Notes under the pieces: generated by a model
Database searches by the model: none
What the model was told of the DNA's origin: nothing
Seen by the model: only the letters and a program-made list of their open reading frames with translations
Source of the DNA: Flavobacteriales bacterium UBA2426
Lineage (GTDB): Bacteria > Bacteroidota > Bacteroidia > Flavobacteriales_F > PHOS-HE28
Assembly (NCBI GenBank): GCA_002342985.1
Contig: DDRC01000167.1
Span: 1 to 18,827 of the forward strand
Direction: 5' to 3'
Length of the DNA: 18,827 nt
Made by a program: the position numbers and the translations under genes
Shown: positions 6,387-14,696 of the stretch, piece after piece
How positions within the stretch are numbered: position 1 is the first letter of the stretch
Layout: every line of letters begins with the position of its first letter

Positions 6387-7058
6387 TCAGCCGCGCTCGC
6401 CGAAGATGGCGGTGCCGATGCGCACCAGGTTGCTGCCGGAGGCGACGGCCAGGTCGGCGTCACCGCTCATGCCCATGCTCAGCACGGTGAAGCCCTCGGC
6501 CAGTTGGCCAATGCCTGCCCGGGCCTCGCGGTGCAGGGCGGCCAGGCCCTCGAATTCACGGCGCACCTGTGCCCGGTCGTCGGTGTTGGTGGCCATGCCC
6601 ATCAAGCCGCGCGGCCTCACATTGGGCCAGCGCTGCCGGTCCCACCCGCCGAGCAGCTGGAGCGCTTCGTGCGGGGCAAGGCCATGCTTGGTCTCCTCCT
6701 GCGCGATGTGCACCTGGAGGAGGACATCCACCGTTCGTCCCGCTGCGGCAGCGCGCTTCTGGATCTCGTCGAGCAGCGGTGCGCCGTCAACGCCGTGGAT
6801 GAGGTGGACGAAGGCGATGATGTGCTTGACGTTGCTGCGCTGCAGGTGCCCGATGAAGTGCCAGCGGATGTCCGCGGGGAGCAGCGGCTGCTTCGCCCGA
6901 AGCTCCTGCACGTAGTTCTCGCCGAAGTCGCGGTGCCCCAGGTCGTACAGGGCGCGGATCTCCTCCGCCGATCGTGTCTTGCTCACGGCCACCAAGGTGA
7001 CCTGCGGCGGCAGGGAGGCCCTGGCCTGCGCGTACCGTTCCGCCAAGGTGCTGCTCAT
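6387..7058 (-). CDS. yggS: YggS/PROSC family pyridoxal-phosphate homeostasis protein
   Basis: This is a 223-residue cytoplasmic protein that binds pyridoxal 5'-phosphate and buffers B6 and amino-acid metabolism. The family adopts the fold-type III TIM barrel of alanine racemase but lacks racemase activity. The PLP lysine is Lys27 in VAVSKT. Other family landmarks are FGENYVQE (45-52), WHFIGHLQRSNVK (66-78), GLMGMAT (151-157), the phosphate-binding SMGMSGD (194-200) and RIGTAIFGER at the C-terminus. Length matches the family. The start at 7058 removes a non-homologous extension and lies four bases after the DUF4159 stop. It ends the run that starts at 11295. Confidence 0.97.
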   Translation of the reverse strand: MSSTLAERYAQARASLPPQVTLVAVSKTRSAEEIRALYDLGHRDFGENYVQELRAKQPLLPADIRWHFIGHLQRSNVKHIIAFVHLIHGVDGAPLLDEIQKRAAAAGRTVDVLLQVHIAQEETKHGLAPHEALQLLGGWDRQRWPNVRPRGLMGMATNTDDRAQVRREFEGLAALHREARAGIGQLAEGFTVLSMGMSGDADLAVASGSNLVRIGTAIFGERG

Positions 7059-7062
7059 GCGG

Positions 7063-7728
7063 TCATTCGCCTTGCCCGCCGAAGGCGTAGCGCACCAGAT
7101 TGGCGCCCATGCGCAGGGCCTTGGTGCGGGTCTCCTCGCTGTCGCCGTGCACATCGGCGTCCTCCCAGCCATCGCCGAGGTCGCACTCCTGGTCGTAGAA
7201 GAGCACCAGCCGGCCCTCCCAGAGCAGGCCATAGCCACGGGGCGGCTTGCCGTCGTGCTCGTGGATCTTGGGCAGGCCTTGGGCGAAATCGAACTTCTGG
7301 TGGTAGACCGGGTGGGCGAAGGGCAGCTCCACCAGCTCGAGCTCGGGGAAGACGCGCTTGAGCATCGGGCGCAGGTAGGGGTCCATGCCGTAGTTGTCGC
7401 TCACATGCAGGAAGCCTCCGCCGATGAGGTAGTTGCGCAGGTTCTCCGCTTCCTTCGGGCTGAAGGCCACGTTGCCGTGGCCGGTCATGTGCACGAAGGG
7501 GAAATTGAAGAGATCCGGGCTGCCCACTTCCACTGTGGGCACATCGGTGCTGATGCCCATGCCCAGCTGGGCATTGCAGAAGCGCACCAGGTTGGGCACG
7601 GCGGTGGGGTTGGCATACCAGTCGCCGCCGCCGCCATACTTGAGCACGGCCAGCTGGTAGGTGCCTTGGGCGCCCGCCGGGGGTGAGGCGAACAGGCCGA
7701 GAAGAAGTCCCAGGAGGATGCGCGGCAT
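7063..7728 (-). CDS. DUF4159 domain protein, exported
   Basis: This is a 221-residue protein with an N-terminal signal peptide (about 1-20, ending AGAQG) and a single DUF4159 domain over the rest. Recognisable family blocks are AVLKYGGGGDWYANP (27-41), HMTGHGN (80-86), LIGGGFLHVSDNYG (101-114) and ELPFAHPVYH (134-143). DUF4159 has a glutamine-amidotransferase-like fold, but it has no established reaction and often occurs near MoxR/BatA-type genes in Bacteroidota, none of which are seen here. The start at 7728 was chosen for the signal peptide. The gene lies 11 bases after rsmE and four bases before yggS, so it is part of a tight transcript. Confidence 0.92.
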   Translation of the reverse strand: MPRILLGLLLGLFASPPAGAQGTYQLAVLKYGGGGDWYANPTAVPNLVRFCNAQLGMGISTDVPTVEVGSPDLFNFPFVHMTGHGNVAFSPKEAENLRNYLIGGGFLHVSDNYGMDPYLRPMLKRVFPELELVELPFAHPVYHQKFDFAQGLPKIHEHDGKPPRGYGLLWEGRLVLFYDQECDLGDGWEDADVHGDSEETRTKALRMGANLVRYAFGGQGE

Positions 7729-7739
7729 GGGCGGCGAAG

Positions 7740-8438
7740 TTACCGCTGCTGCGAGAGGCTCATCCATGTGCAGGCGGCGAGCGCTGCGGTCTCCGTGCGG
7801 AGCCGTGCGGCGCCCAGCGCTACGCCTTCGGCCCCCGCGCCGCGCAGCCGTTCGGCCTCGGCCTCGGTGAAGTCGCCCTCCGGGCCGATGGCCAGCAAGG
7901 CATCGCCATCGGCGCGGTAGGCGGCCATCAGGGAGCGCAGCCCCGGCTGGCACCAGCCGAAGAAGCGCTGGGCAGGGGCGTCGGCCAGCAGGGCCTCGAG
8001 GGGCATCAGCGGGGCGATCTCCGGCAGCCAGGCGCGCTGGCTCTGCTTCATGGCGGCCACGGCCACCCGCAGGAGCCGGTCGTGCCGCAGGGCGCTGCGC
8101 TCGGTGCGCTCCGTGCGGATCGGGATGATGCGGTCCACGCCCACCTCCACGGCCTTCTCCACGAACCACTCGAAGCGCTCCATCTGCTTGGTGGGTGCCA
8201 CGGCGAGCTGGATGCGGGCTGCGCGCTCGGGGGGGAGCAGCCGGCGCTCCAGCACGCGCGCCGTCACGGAGCGCTTGGCGAGGCCGATGAGCTCGCCCAA
8301 GGCCTTGGTGCCGCGGCCATCGAGCAGGCCCACCCGGTCGCCGGCCCGCAGCCGAAGCACGGCGAGCGCATGATGCGCCTCCTCCGGGGGCAGCTCTACG
8401 GCATCGGAGGCAAGGTCGGGGCAATGGAAGAGGTGCAT
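7740..8438 (-). CDS. rsmE: 16S rRNA (uracil(1498)-N(3))-methyltransferase RsmE
   Basis: This is a 232-residue SPOUT-class methyltransferase that N3-methylates U1498 of 16S rRNA using S-adenosylmethionine. An N-terminal PUA-like domain (about 1-65, with HHALAVLRLRAGDRVGLLDG) is followed by the knotted SPOUT domain. Key blocks are WFVEKAVEVGVDRIIPI (91-107), the SAM-binding loop IGPEGDFTEAE (184-194) and the knot sequence LGAARLRTETAAL (208-220). Length is standard. The start at 8438 overlaps the stop of the upstream membrane-protein gene by one base (TGATG), which implies translational coupling. Confidence 0.97.
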   Translation of the reverse strand: MHLFHCPDLASDAVELPPEEAHHALAVLRLRAGDRVGLLDGRGTKALGELIGLAKRSVTARVLERRLLPPERAARIQLAVAPTKQMERFEWFVEKAVEVGVDRIIPIRTERTERSALRHDRLLRVAVAAMKQSQRAWLPEIAPLMPLEALLADAPAQRFFGWCQPGLRSLMAAYRADGDALLAIGPEGDFTEAEAERLRGAGAEGVALGAARLRTETAALAACTWMSLSQQR

Positions 8439-9757
8439 CAGGCGGGGGATAGCCGTTGCATGCCGCGCAGCGTGGCGGCCAGCGCGAGGAGGTACAGGAA
8501 GGCGCCCATCACAGGGGAGAAACCGGCCGCCGTGGGCCATCCGGTTGGCGCAAAGGCGCGGCTGAGCACCAGCGGCAGGATGGACTCGACCAAGGGATGC
8601 GCCACCGTGGTGGGGAGCGCATAGCCGGTGGTGAGCCGCGCCGCCGCCGCGCAGGCCAGTCCGGCCAGAGAGAGGACGAGAGCGATGCGGGCCGTGCGCC
8701 GGTGCGCAGCGATGCCGGGCAGCGCGCGGTAGAGGAGCAGCGCCGGCACTGCGGTGAGGTAGCGCGGGCCGTAGGTCCAGCCGCCCCACCAGGTGCCGTG
8801 GGTGAAGAAGGCCAGCAGCAGCACCGCCGCCGGTAGGAGGAAGGGGTCGGTGAGCAGCCCGCCCGTCCGGATGCGGGCGCGCCGGTTCCAGGCCCAGAGG
8901 AGCACCGCCACCATTGCCGGGGCGTACACGAGCAGGCCGCGGTACGGGCTGATGGTGAGGCCGACGAAGGCCCGCGGCTGCCAAGTGCCGAAACCGTAGG
9001 CCTCGCGCATGATGCCGTAGTTGACCGCATGTGCGCTGGGGAAGGTGAGCGGCGATCCGGTGACGGCGAGGTTGTGCCCCGCGGTGATGAGCGCCCCCGG
9101 CAGCAGCCCCAGGGCGAAGCCGACAAGGCCTTTGCGCCCCAAGGCGACCTGGGCGATCCACACCGCGAGCGGGAAGAGCATGGAGGCGTCGCAGGCCACG
9201 GCGAGCCCGGCCCAGAGCCCGGCCCGTGTTCGGCGGGCCGCCTTGAGGTCGATGGCGGCGAGCAGGGCGAAGAGGGCCGCGGGCAGGTGGTTGTAGAAGG
9301 TGCCGCTGTACACGAAGAGGAAGGAGCCAAGGAAGGGCAGCGCGGCGAGGAGCGCTGCGTCCGGCACCTTGCAGCGCTGCAGCCGTTGATGCACGAGCAG
9401 CACGAGCAGGGCGAAGGGCACGCTGCCGAAAAGCAGCCCCCCGAGCACGAGCACGCGGTCATCGACGGGGTCGGCGCAGGGCTCGACCAAGCCCGTCGCG
9501 CGGAGCGGTTTCCAGATCAGCGCCACGGCCAGGGTGGGCAGCGGCGCCTTGTCGCTGTAGTACCGGCCATCGGTTACGGCCTTGTCGCCCGTGAGGGCAT
9601 GGTGCTCGGTGATCTCCAGCCCGCCGGTCTCCACCAGGGCGCGCACGGCGAGGGCGCGGCTCACCGTGTTGTCGTTGCGCCCGGTATCGAGTTGCCAGGC
9701 GCCGAGGCCGAGCACCAGGAAGAACAGGAGGGCCTGGGCGCGTGCAGCGGACGGCAT
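8438..9757 (-). CDS. GT-C-like multi-spanning membrane protein, possible glycosyltransferase
   Basis: This is a 439-residue polytopic membrane protein with about ten predicted transmembrane helices. A first helix at about 8-22 is followed by an extracytoplasmic loop with NDNTVSR and GRYYSDKAPLPT (64-75). A late loop carries WWGGWTYGPRYL (323-334). The YYSDKAP and YGPRYL pair is typical of bacterial GT-C-fold membrane proteins related to dolichyl/polyprenyl-phosphate-sugar glycosyltransferases, so a role in envelope glycosylation is plausible. Neither donor nor acceptor can be told from sequence. The start at 9757 was chosen because the upstream extension is non-hydrophobic and lies inside the preceding gene. 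It overlaps rsmE by one base. Confidence 0.85.
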   Translation of the reverse strand: MPSAARAQALLFFLVLGLGAWQLDTGRNDNTVSRALAVRALVETGGLEITEHHALTGDKAVTDGRYYSDKAPLPTLAVALIWKPLRATGLVEPCADPVDDRVLVLGGLLFGSVPFALLVLLVHQRLQRCKVPDAALLAALPFLGSFLFVYSGTFYNHLPAALFALLAAIDLKAARRTRAGLWAGLAVACDASMLFPLAVWIAQVALGRKGLVGFALGLLPGALITAGHNLAVTGSPLTFPSAHAVNYGIMREAYGFGTWQPRAFVGLTISPYRGLLVYAPAMVAVLLWAWNRRARIRTGGLLTDPFLLPAAVLLLAFFTHGTWWGGWTYGPRYLTAVPALLLYRALPGIAAHRRTARIALVLSLAGLACAAAARLTTGYALPTTVAHPLVESILPLVLSRAFAPTGWPTAAGFSPVMGAFLYLLALAATLRGMQRLSPA

Positions 9758-9789
9758 GGGTGTGGCTTTGCGCGGGCCGGATTGCCGCG

Positions 9790-11295
9790 TCACTCCTTGC
9801 GCTTGAAGTCCAGCTTGAAGAAGTGGAAGTCGGGGCTGTGCAGGTCGATCCGGAAGCCGGTGACCTTGTGGTCCGTGTCGAATTGGAAGGTGATGTAGCC
9901 CGGCTCGAGGAAGGGGTCGGCGTGCTCCCACTTCCACGTATCGAAGTGCCAGTGCACGAGCTCGCCGGAGAGCAGCTCCTTCGCGGGCAGCAGCGACAAG
10001 GCGAGCCGGCCATCCTTGGCGGTCACCTCGGCATCGCCATAGATCCTGTCGGCGTAGGTGCCGGCCAGCTGGGCGGGCGTGGCGGTTGGCTTGGTCTTGG
10101 CCGCGCGGGCGGCTGCGCGGGCCGCGATGCGCTTGGCCTCCTCTTCCTGGTTGGCCTTCACGCGCGGCAGCATCTGCGCCACGGGGTCGGCCTTGCCATC
10201 GCCCAAGTAGAGGTCGAGCACCTTGCTGGTGATGGCGAACACGCTGTAGGTCTCGCCGTTGCCCAGGCAGATCACGGCCAGGTCCTTCTCGGGCACCACG
10301 GCATGGTTGAGGATGAAGCCCGGCATGCCGCCGCTGTGCGTGATCACCTTGCTGCCCTTGTTGTACTCCACGAACCAGCCGAGGGCGGCCCCATCGCGCC
10401 GCCCGCCCATGGCCAGGTGCGTGCTAGTGAGGGTGCGGAAGGTGGCGGGGGTGATGAAGGCCTTGTCGCCCACCTTGCCCTCGTTGGCCCACATGGCGTC
10501 CCACTTGGCGAGGTCGCTCACGGTGCTCAGCACGCCGCAGGCGCCATCGGCACCCTGCAGGGGCTGGTAGGGCATGCTCCGCTGCGGCTGCTTGGGGTCC
10601 TGCCCCTTGCGCACATGGGGCATGGCCACATCGGTCATGGCGGCGAGGTCGGCGGTCTCCACGCGGCTGCGCTCCATGCCCAGCGGGATGAGGATGCGGT
10701 CGGTGACGAAGCGGTCCCAGCTCATGCCGCTCACGCGCTCGATCACGCGCGCCGCGGCGATGTACATGAGGTTGCTGTAGCCGAACTCGGTGCGGAAGCC
10801 GTGGGTGAAGGGCTCGGTGCTGTGGCGCGCGAGGATCTCGTCCTGGGTGTAGCGGGTGCCGTACCAGAGCAGGTCGCCATCGAAGGTGCTCCATCCGGCG
10901 CGGTGGCACAGCAGGTCGGCCACGGTCATGTGCTCGGTCACGTAGGCATCGGGCGTGCTGAACTCGGGCAGGTGCTTGCGCACGGGGTCGTCGAAGGCGA
11001 GCTTGCCCTCGTCCGCCAGCAGGCCGATGGCGCAGGCGGTGAAGGCCTTGCTGATGCTGGCGCAGTAGAACACGCTGTTGGCCGTCACGGGCTCGGGCTT
11101 GGCGAGGTCGAGCTTGCCGTAGCCCTTGGCGAACACCAGCTGGCCGTCCTTCACGATGCCCACGGCCAGCCCGGGCTGCTCGAACCGGGCAACGGCATCG
11201 TCGATGTAGGCATCGAGGGCGGCGAGGTCGGGCTGCTGGGCATGCGCCGTGGCGGCCGCCAGCAGGGCCGCCGAGAACAGGAGCTTCTTCATCAT
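9790..11295 (-). CDS. Serine hydrolase, class C beta-lactamase family (PF00144)
   Basis: This is a 501-residue exported serine hydrolase of the beta-lactamase/penicillin-binding-protein/esterase family. The signal peptide is about 1-19 (ending AHAQ). The catalytic triplets are intact: SISK (Ser80, Lys83), YSN (Tyr173, Asn175) and HSG (320-322, in place of KTG). After an alanine/lysine-rich linker (about 380-405), the C-terminal 95 residues form a beta-rich accessory domain of the kind often found in DUF3471-type tails. Family members include peptidases, esterases and D-aminopeptidases, and the HSG triad and long tail argue against a true cephalosporinase. It is divergent from the ABC exporter block and is the probable first gene of the minus-strand run to yggS. 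The tandem ATGATG makes the exact start uncertain by one codon. Confidence 0.95.
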   Translation of the reverse strand: MMKKLLFSAALLAAATAHAQQPDLAALDAYIDDAVARFEQPGLAVGIVKDGQLVFAKGYGKLDLAKPEPVTANSVFYCASISKAFTACAIGLLADEGKLAFDDPVRKHLPEFSTPDAYVTEHMTVADLLCHRAGWSTFDGDLLWYGTRYTQDEILARHSTEPFTHGFRTEFGYSNLMYIAAARVIERVSGMSWDRFVTDRILIPLGMERSRVETADLAAMTDVAMPHVRKGQDPKQPQRSMPYQPLQGADGACGVLSTVSDLAKWDAMWANEGKVGDKAFITPATFRTLTSTHLAMGGRRDGAALGWFVEYNKGSKVITHSGGMPGFILNHAVVPEKDLAVICLGNGETYSVFAITSKVLDLYLGDGKADPVAQMLPRVKANQEEEAKRIAARAAARAAKTKPTATPAQLAGTYADRIYGDAEVTAKDGRLALSLLPAKELLSGELVHWHFDTWKWEHADPFLEPGYITFQFDTDHKVTGFRIDLHSPDFHFFKLDFKRKE

Positions 11296-11299
11296 CCGG

Positions 11300-11307
11300 C
11301 AAGTCTA
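11300..11307 (-). promoter_or_regulatory. Possible -7 element for the serine hydrolase
   Basis: The minus strand reads TAGACTTG, one mismatch from TAnnTTTG. It lies only four bases from the ATGATG start, so transcription from it would give a nearly leaderless mRNA. No -33 element is evident; treat as a weak candidate. Confidence 0.22.
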
Positions 11308-11401
11308 ACCATCGCCCGGCGAAGCGGCCTTGCGGGTGCCGCCGCTCCTCCGGGGGCTGCACCGTTCGTGTAAGCATGCGGGGATGACCGGTTGGCTCCG
11401 G

Positions 11402-11409
11402 TACTTTCG
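11402..11409 (+). promoter_or_regulatory. Possible -7 element for the ABC exporter operon
   Basis: TACTTTCG matches TAnnTTTG at all defined positions but one and ends 24 bases ahead of the ATPase start. It lies in the 138-base divergent gap, the only place a promoter for the plus-strand block could be. A canonical TTG -33 is not seen. Confidence 0.35.
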
Positions 11410-11433
11410 GGCCCTGCGCGCATTGCATCGCTG

Positions 11434-12177
11434 ATGATCGAGCTCAACGGGATCCGGAAGGCCTACCGCACGGGGGCCAATGTGCTTCAGGTGCTCAAGG
11501 GCATCGACCTGCGGATCGGCCCCGGCGAGCTGGTGAGCATCATGGGCAGCTCGGGCTCGGGCAAGAGCACGCTGCTCAATATCATCGGCATCCTCGACAG
11601 CTATGACAGCGGCGAGTACCTGCTCGACGGCATGCTCATGAAGGGGCAGACCGAAACGGAGAACGCCATGCTCCGGAGCCGCTACATCGGCTACGTGTTC
11701 CAGAGCTTCAACCTCATCGGGTTCAAGAACGCCGTGGAGAACGTGGCGCTGCCGCTCTACTACCAGGGCGTGAGCCGCCGCAAGCGCCACGAGCAGGCCC
11801 TGGCCATGCTGGACCGCGTGGGGCTGAAGGAATGGGCGCACCACCTCCCCAACGAGATGAGCGGGGGGCAGAAGCAGCGCGTGGCCATCGCGCGGGCGCT
11901 CATCGCGGACCCGAAGGTGGTGCTGGCCGACGAGCCCACGGGCGCCTTGGATACGCGCACGAGCGCCGAGGTCATGCAGCTGCTCACCGAGGTGAACCGC
12001 GACCTCGGGAAGACAGTGCTGATCGTGACCCACGAGCGCGATGTGGCGGCGGCCACGCAGCGGGTGATCTACCTGCGCGACGGCGTGATCGAGAATGCCC
12101 ACCTCGACCCGAAGAGCCTGACCACCGCCATGGACGGGGTACGCGTGGTGAACAAACCGGCTGGCGATGTTCGATAG
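11434..12177 (+). CDS. ABC transporter ATPase, MacB/LolD type
   Basis: This is a 247-residue cytoplasmic ABC ATPase that powers the permeases encoded next to it. It has the Walker A motif GSSGSGKST (38-46), the Q-loop at Gln90 (VFQSFNL), the signature MSGGQKQRVAIARAL (142-156), Walker B VVLADEPTGALD (162-173) and the switch histidine His200. The SGSGKSTLLNIIG and DEPTGALD wording is typical of the MacB/LolD/FtsE subfamily, which extrudes substrates from the outer leaflet or periplasm and does not import solutes. The start at 11434 gives the standard MIELNGIRKAY beginning; upstream codons to 11392 are not conserved-looking. Its end overlaps the first permease by 11 bases. Confidence 0.97.
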   Translation: MIELNGIRKAYRTGANVLQVLKGIDLRIGPGELVSIMGSSGSGKSTLLNIIGILDSYDSGEYLLDGMLMKGQTETENAMLRSRYIGYVFQSFNLIGFKNAVENVALPLYYQGVSRRKRHEQALAMLDRVGLKEWAHHLPNEMSGGQKQRVAIARALIADPKVVLADEPTGALDTRTSAEVMQLLTEVNRDLGKTVLIVTHERDVAAATQRVIYLRDGVIENAHLDPKSLTTAMDGVRVVNKPAGDVR

Positions 12178-13411
12178 GGAGCGCTGGGCGGAGGTGCTGG
12201 AGAGCATCGGCAAGAACAAGCTGAGGGCGCTGCTCACGGGCTTCGCGGTGTTCTGGGGCATCTTCATGCTCATCATCCTGCTGGGCGCCGGCGCCGGGCT
12301 GCGCAACGGATTCAGCTACAACTTCCGCAACACGGCCACCAACAGCATCCGCATCATGGGCAACGAGACCAGCAAGCCTTGGCAGGGCCTGCCGCCCAAC
12401 CGCCGGATCGACCTGGAGGAGGCCGATATCGATGCTTTGCGGCACGCCATCCCCGGCATCCAGCACATCAGCGGCCAGTACAGGGTATGGCGCGGCAACA
12501 GCACGCTGCGCTACGGCATGAACACCGGCAGCTACGGCATCCGCGGCATCCAGCCCGAGCACCGGCATCTGCAGCATCAGACCATCCTGCAGGGCCGCTT
12601 CATCAACGAGGTGGACGAGGCGCAGGACCGCAAGGTCATCGTGATCGCCGAGGATTGCCGGCAGGAGCTGTTCAAGGGCGGGGACCCCCTGCACGAATGG
12701 GTCAGCGTCAACGGCATACCCTTCGAGGTGGTGGGCCTCTACGCCTTCGAGGCCGGCGGCATGGAGCGGGGCCAGCGCAGCCCCGTGTACATCCCGCTCA
12801 GCGCCGCGCAGAAGGTCTTCAACGCGAAGGGGCTGGTAGACGACATCACCTTCAGCTTCGCCGATGCCAGCATCGCCGGGGCCAAGCAGGCGGAGCAACG
12901 GGCCGTGCACACATTGGCACGCCGCCACAGCTTCGATCCCACCGACGAGCGCGCGCTCTGGGTGAACAACAACGTGGAGAATGTCGGCACCATCGGACGC
13001 ATCTTCGATGGCATCACCGCATTCCTCTGGTTCGTGGGCATCGGCTCGCTCATCGCCGGCATCGTGGGCGTGAGCAACATCATGCTCATCATCGTGAAGG
13101 AGCGCACCCGCGAGATCGGCATCCGCAAGGCGCTGGGCGCCACACCGGCGAACGTGGTGGGGCAGGTGCTGATGGAGGCCCTGGTCATCACCGGGCTGGC
13201 CGGCTGGCTGGGCCTGGTGCTCGGGGTCTTCCTCATGGAGGGCGTGGCCTCCGTGGTGCCGGGCAGCGAGTTCTTCCGCGACCCCACGATCCGAATCAAT
13301 GTGGCGCTCTGGGCGCTCTTCGCGCTCATGGTGGCCGGCGCCCTGGCCGGCTTCATCCCGGCGCGGCGCGCGGCCGCCATCCGTCCAATCGAAGCCCTCC
13401 GGCACGAATAG
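12167..13411 (+). CDS. MacB-like ABC permease, copy 1
   Basis: This is a 414-residue inner-membrane permease with the MacB/FtsX layout. A first transmembrane helix (about 22-44) leads into a large periplasmic MacB_PCD-type domain (about 46-275). Three C-terminal FtsX helices follow, at about 285-308, 335-358 and 378-398. The coupling segment ERTREIGIRKALGATP (312-327) contacts the ATPase in this family, and the C-terminus PARRAAAIRPIEALRHE is also typical. It begins inside the ATPase gene and ends three bases before its paralogue, so all three are co-translated. Substrate cannot be predicted. Confidence 0.95.
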   Translation: MFDRERWAEVLESIGKNKLRALLTGFAVFWGIFMLIILLGAGAGLRNGFSYNFRNTATNSIRIMGNETSKPWQGLPPNRRIDLEEADIDALRHAIPGIQHISGQYRVWRGNSTLRYGMNTGSYGIRGIQPEHRHLQHQTILQGRFINEVDEAQDRKVIVIAEDCRQELFKGGDPLHEWVSVNGIPFEVVGLYAFEAGGMERGQRSPVYIPLSAAQKVFNAKGLVDDITFSFADASIAGAKQAEQRAVHTLARRHSFDPTDERALWVNNNVENVGTIGRIFDGITAFLWFVGIGSLIAGIVGVSNIMLIIVKERTREIGIRKALGATPANVVGQVLMEALVITGLAGWLGLVLGVFLMEGVASVVPGSEFFRDPTIRINVALWALFALMVAGALAGFIPARRAAAIRPIEALRHE

Positions 13412-13414
13412 GCC

Positions 13415-14662
13415 ATGTTCGACAGCGACCGCTGGGGGGAGATCTGGAACACGCTGAGCCGAAACAAGCTCCGCAGCTTCCTCACCATGTTCGGCGTGGG
13501 CTGGGGCATCTTCATGCTGGTGGTGATGCTGGGCATGGGCAACGGCCTCAAGAACGCCGTGCTGGGCGGCTTCGAGGGCTTCGCCACCAACAGCGCCTTC
13601 CTGTGGACCATGCCCACCACCAAGCCGTACGCGGGGTTCCAGAAGGGCCGCCGCTTCAATTTCGACAACGAGGACGCCGGGATCATACGGCGGAACGTGC
13701 CGGGGATCGAGGTCTGCTCGCCCCAGCTGCAGCTGGGCGGCTGGCAGGGCGGCAACAACGTGAGCTATGGCAGCAGGATCGGGGCCTTCAGCATCTATGG
13801 CTGCGAGCCCGAGGTGATCCAGGTGGAGGCCATCCGCCTGCCCCGGGGCCGCTTCCTCAACAAGGCCGATCTGCTGCAGGAGCGCAAGGTGGCCGTCATC
13901 GGGCTGGAGGTCGTGGAGCAGCTCTTCGGGCAGGAGGACCCGATCGGCAAGCACATCAAGGTGAGCGGGGTCTACTTCCAGGTGGTGGGCGTGAGCAAGC
14001 GGAAGAGCAGCGCCGAGATGGGCGACAATCCCGACGCCAAGATCTACGTGCCCTTCACCACCTTCCAGAAGGCCTTCAACAGCCTCAACGAGGTGCACTG
14101 GTTCACCCTCGTGGCCAAGCCGGGCGTGGAGGTGGCGGAGGTGGAGCGCCAGGTCCGGCAGCTCATGGCCCGCAAGCACCGCGTGGATCCCACCGACGAA
14201 AGCGCCTTCGGCAGCTGGAACATGCAGGAGTTCTACCAGATGATGAACGGGCTCTTCATCGGCATCGGCGGCCTCAGCTGGTTCGTGGGCATCTGCACGC
14301 TGCTCGCGGGCGTGATCGGCATCGGCAACATCATGCTGGTGAGCATCCAGGAGCGCACCAAGGAGATCGGCATCCGGCGCAGCATCGGGGCCACGCCCCG
14401 CGCCATCACCGGGCAGATCGTGCAAGAGGCGCTCACCCTCACCTTCATCGCCGGCTACATGGGCCTCCTGGCCGGCGTGGGCGTGCTGGAGGCCGTGCGG
14501 AGCGTTGCGGGCGAGGCCGATTTCTTCAAGAACCCGGGGGTCGACCTCTCCGTGGCGCTCGTGGCCTTCGCCGTGCTCATCGCCAGCGGGCTGCTCGCCG
14601 GCCTGCTGCCTGCGCGGCGGGCGCTCGCCATCAAGGCCGTCGACGCACTAAGAGCCGAGTAG
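13415..14662 (+). CDS. MacB-like ABC permease, copy 2
   Basis: This is a 415-residue paralogue of the preceding permease with the same layout: a first helix at about 22-44, a MacB_PCD periplasmic domain, and FtsX helices at about 285-308, 335-360 and 378-400. Its coupling segment is ERTKEIGIRRSIGATP (313-328). Both copies open with MFDxxRW and RNKLR/KNKLR, which shows a tandem duplication that has since diverged, especially in the periplasmic domain. Two different permeases with a single ATPase suggest a heterodimeric transporter core. A 34-base gap separates it from the adaptor gene. Confidence 0.95.
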   Translation: MFDSDRWGEIWNTLSRNKLRSFLTMFGVGWGIFMLVVMLGMGNGLKNAVLGGFEGFATNSAFLWTMPTTKPYAGFQKGRRFNFDNEDAGIIRRNVPGIEVCSPQLQLGGWQGGNNVSYGSRIGAFSIYGCEPEVIQVEAIRLPRGRFLNKADLLQERKVAVIGLEVVEQLFGQEDPIGKHIKVSGVYFQVVGVSKRKSSAEMGDNPDAKIYVPFTTFQKAFNSLNEVHWFTLVAKPGVEVAEVERQVRQLMARKHRVDPTDESAFGSWNMQEFYQMMNGLFIGIGGLSWFVGICTLLAGVIGIGNIMLVSIQERTKEIGIRRSIGATPRAITGQIVQEALTLTFIAGYMGLLAGVGVLEAVRSVAGEADFFKNPGVDLSVALVAFAVLIASGLLAGLLPARRALAIKAVDALRAE

Positions 14663-14696
14663 GACGGGAAGCGCCGCCCCCAACAGAACACCGAAC

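Noticed and set aside
4200..7361. A plus-strand open frame of 1053 codons
   Set aside because: It lies antisense to six well-supported minus-strand genes, has a Gly/Ala/His/Arg-rich composition with no domain, and is long only because high G+C suppresses stop codons.
9790..11295. Serine hydrolase as an antibiotic-resistance beta-lactamase
   Set aside because: The third motif is HSG, the protein has a long C-terminal accessory domain, and such proteins are mostly peptidases or esterases; resistance cannot be inferred.
11984..14425. A minus-strand open frame of 813 codons across the permease genes
   Set aside because: The plus-strand ATPase and permeases have clear family motifs in the same stretch, and the antisense product is His/Asp/Ala-rich low-complexity sequence.
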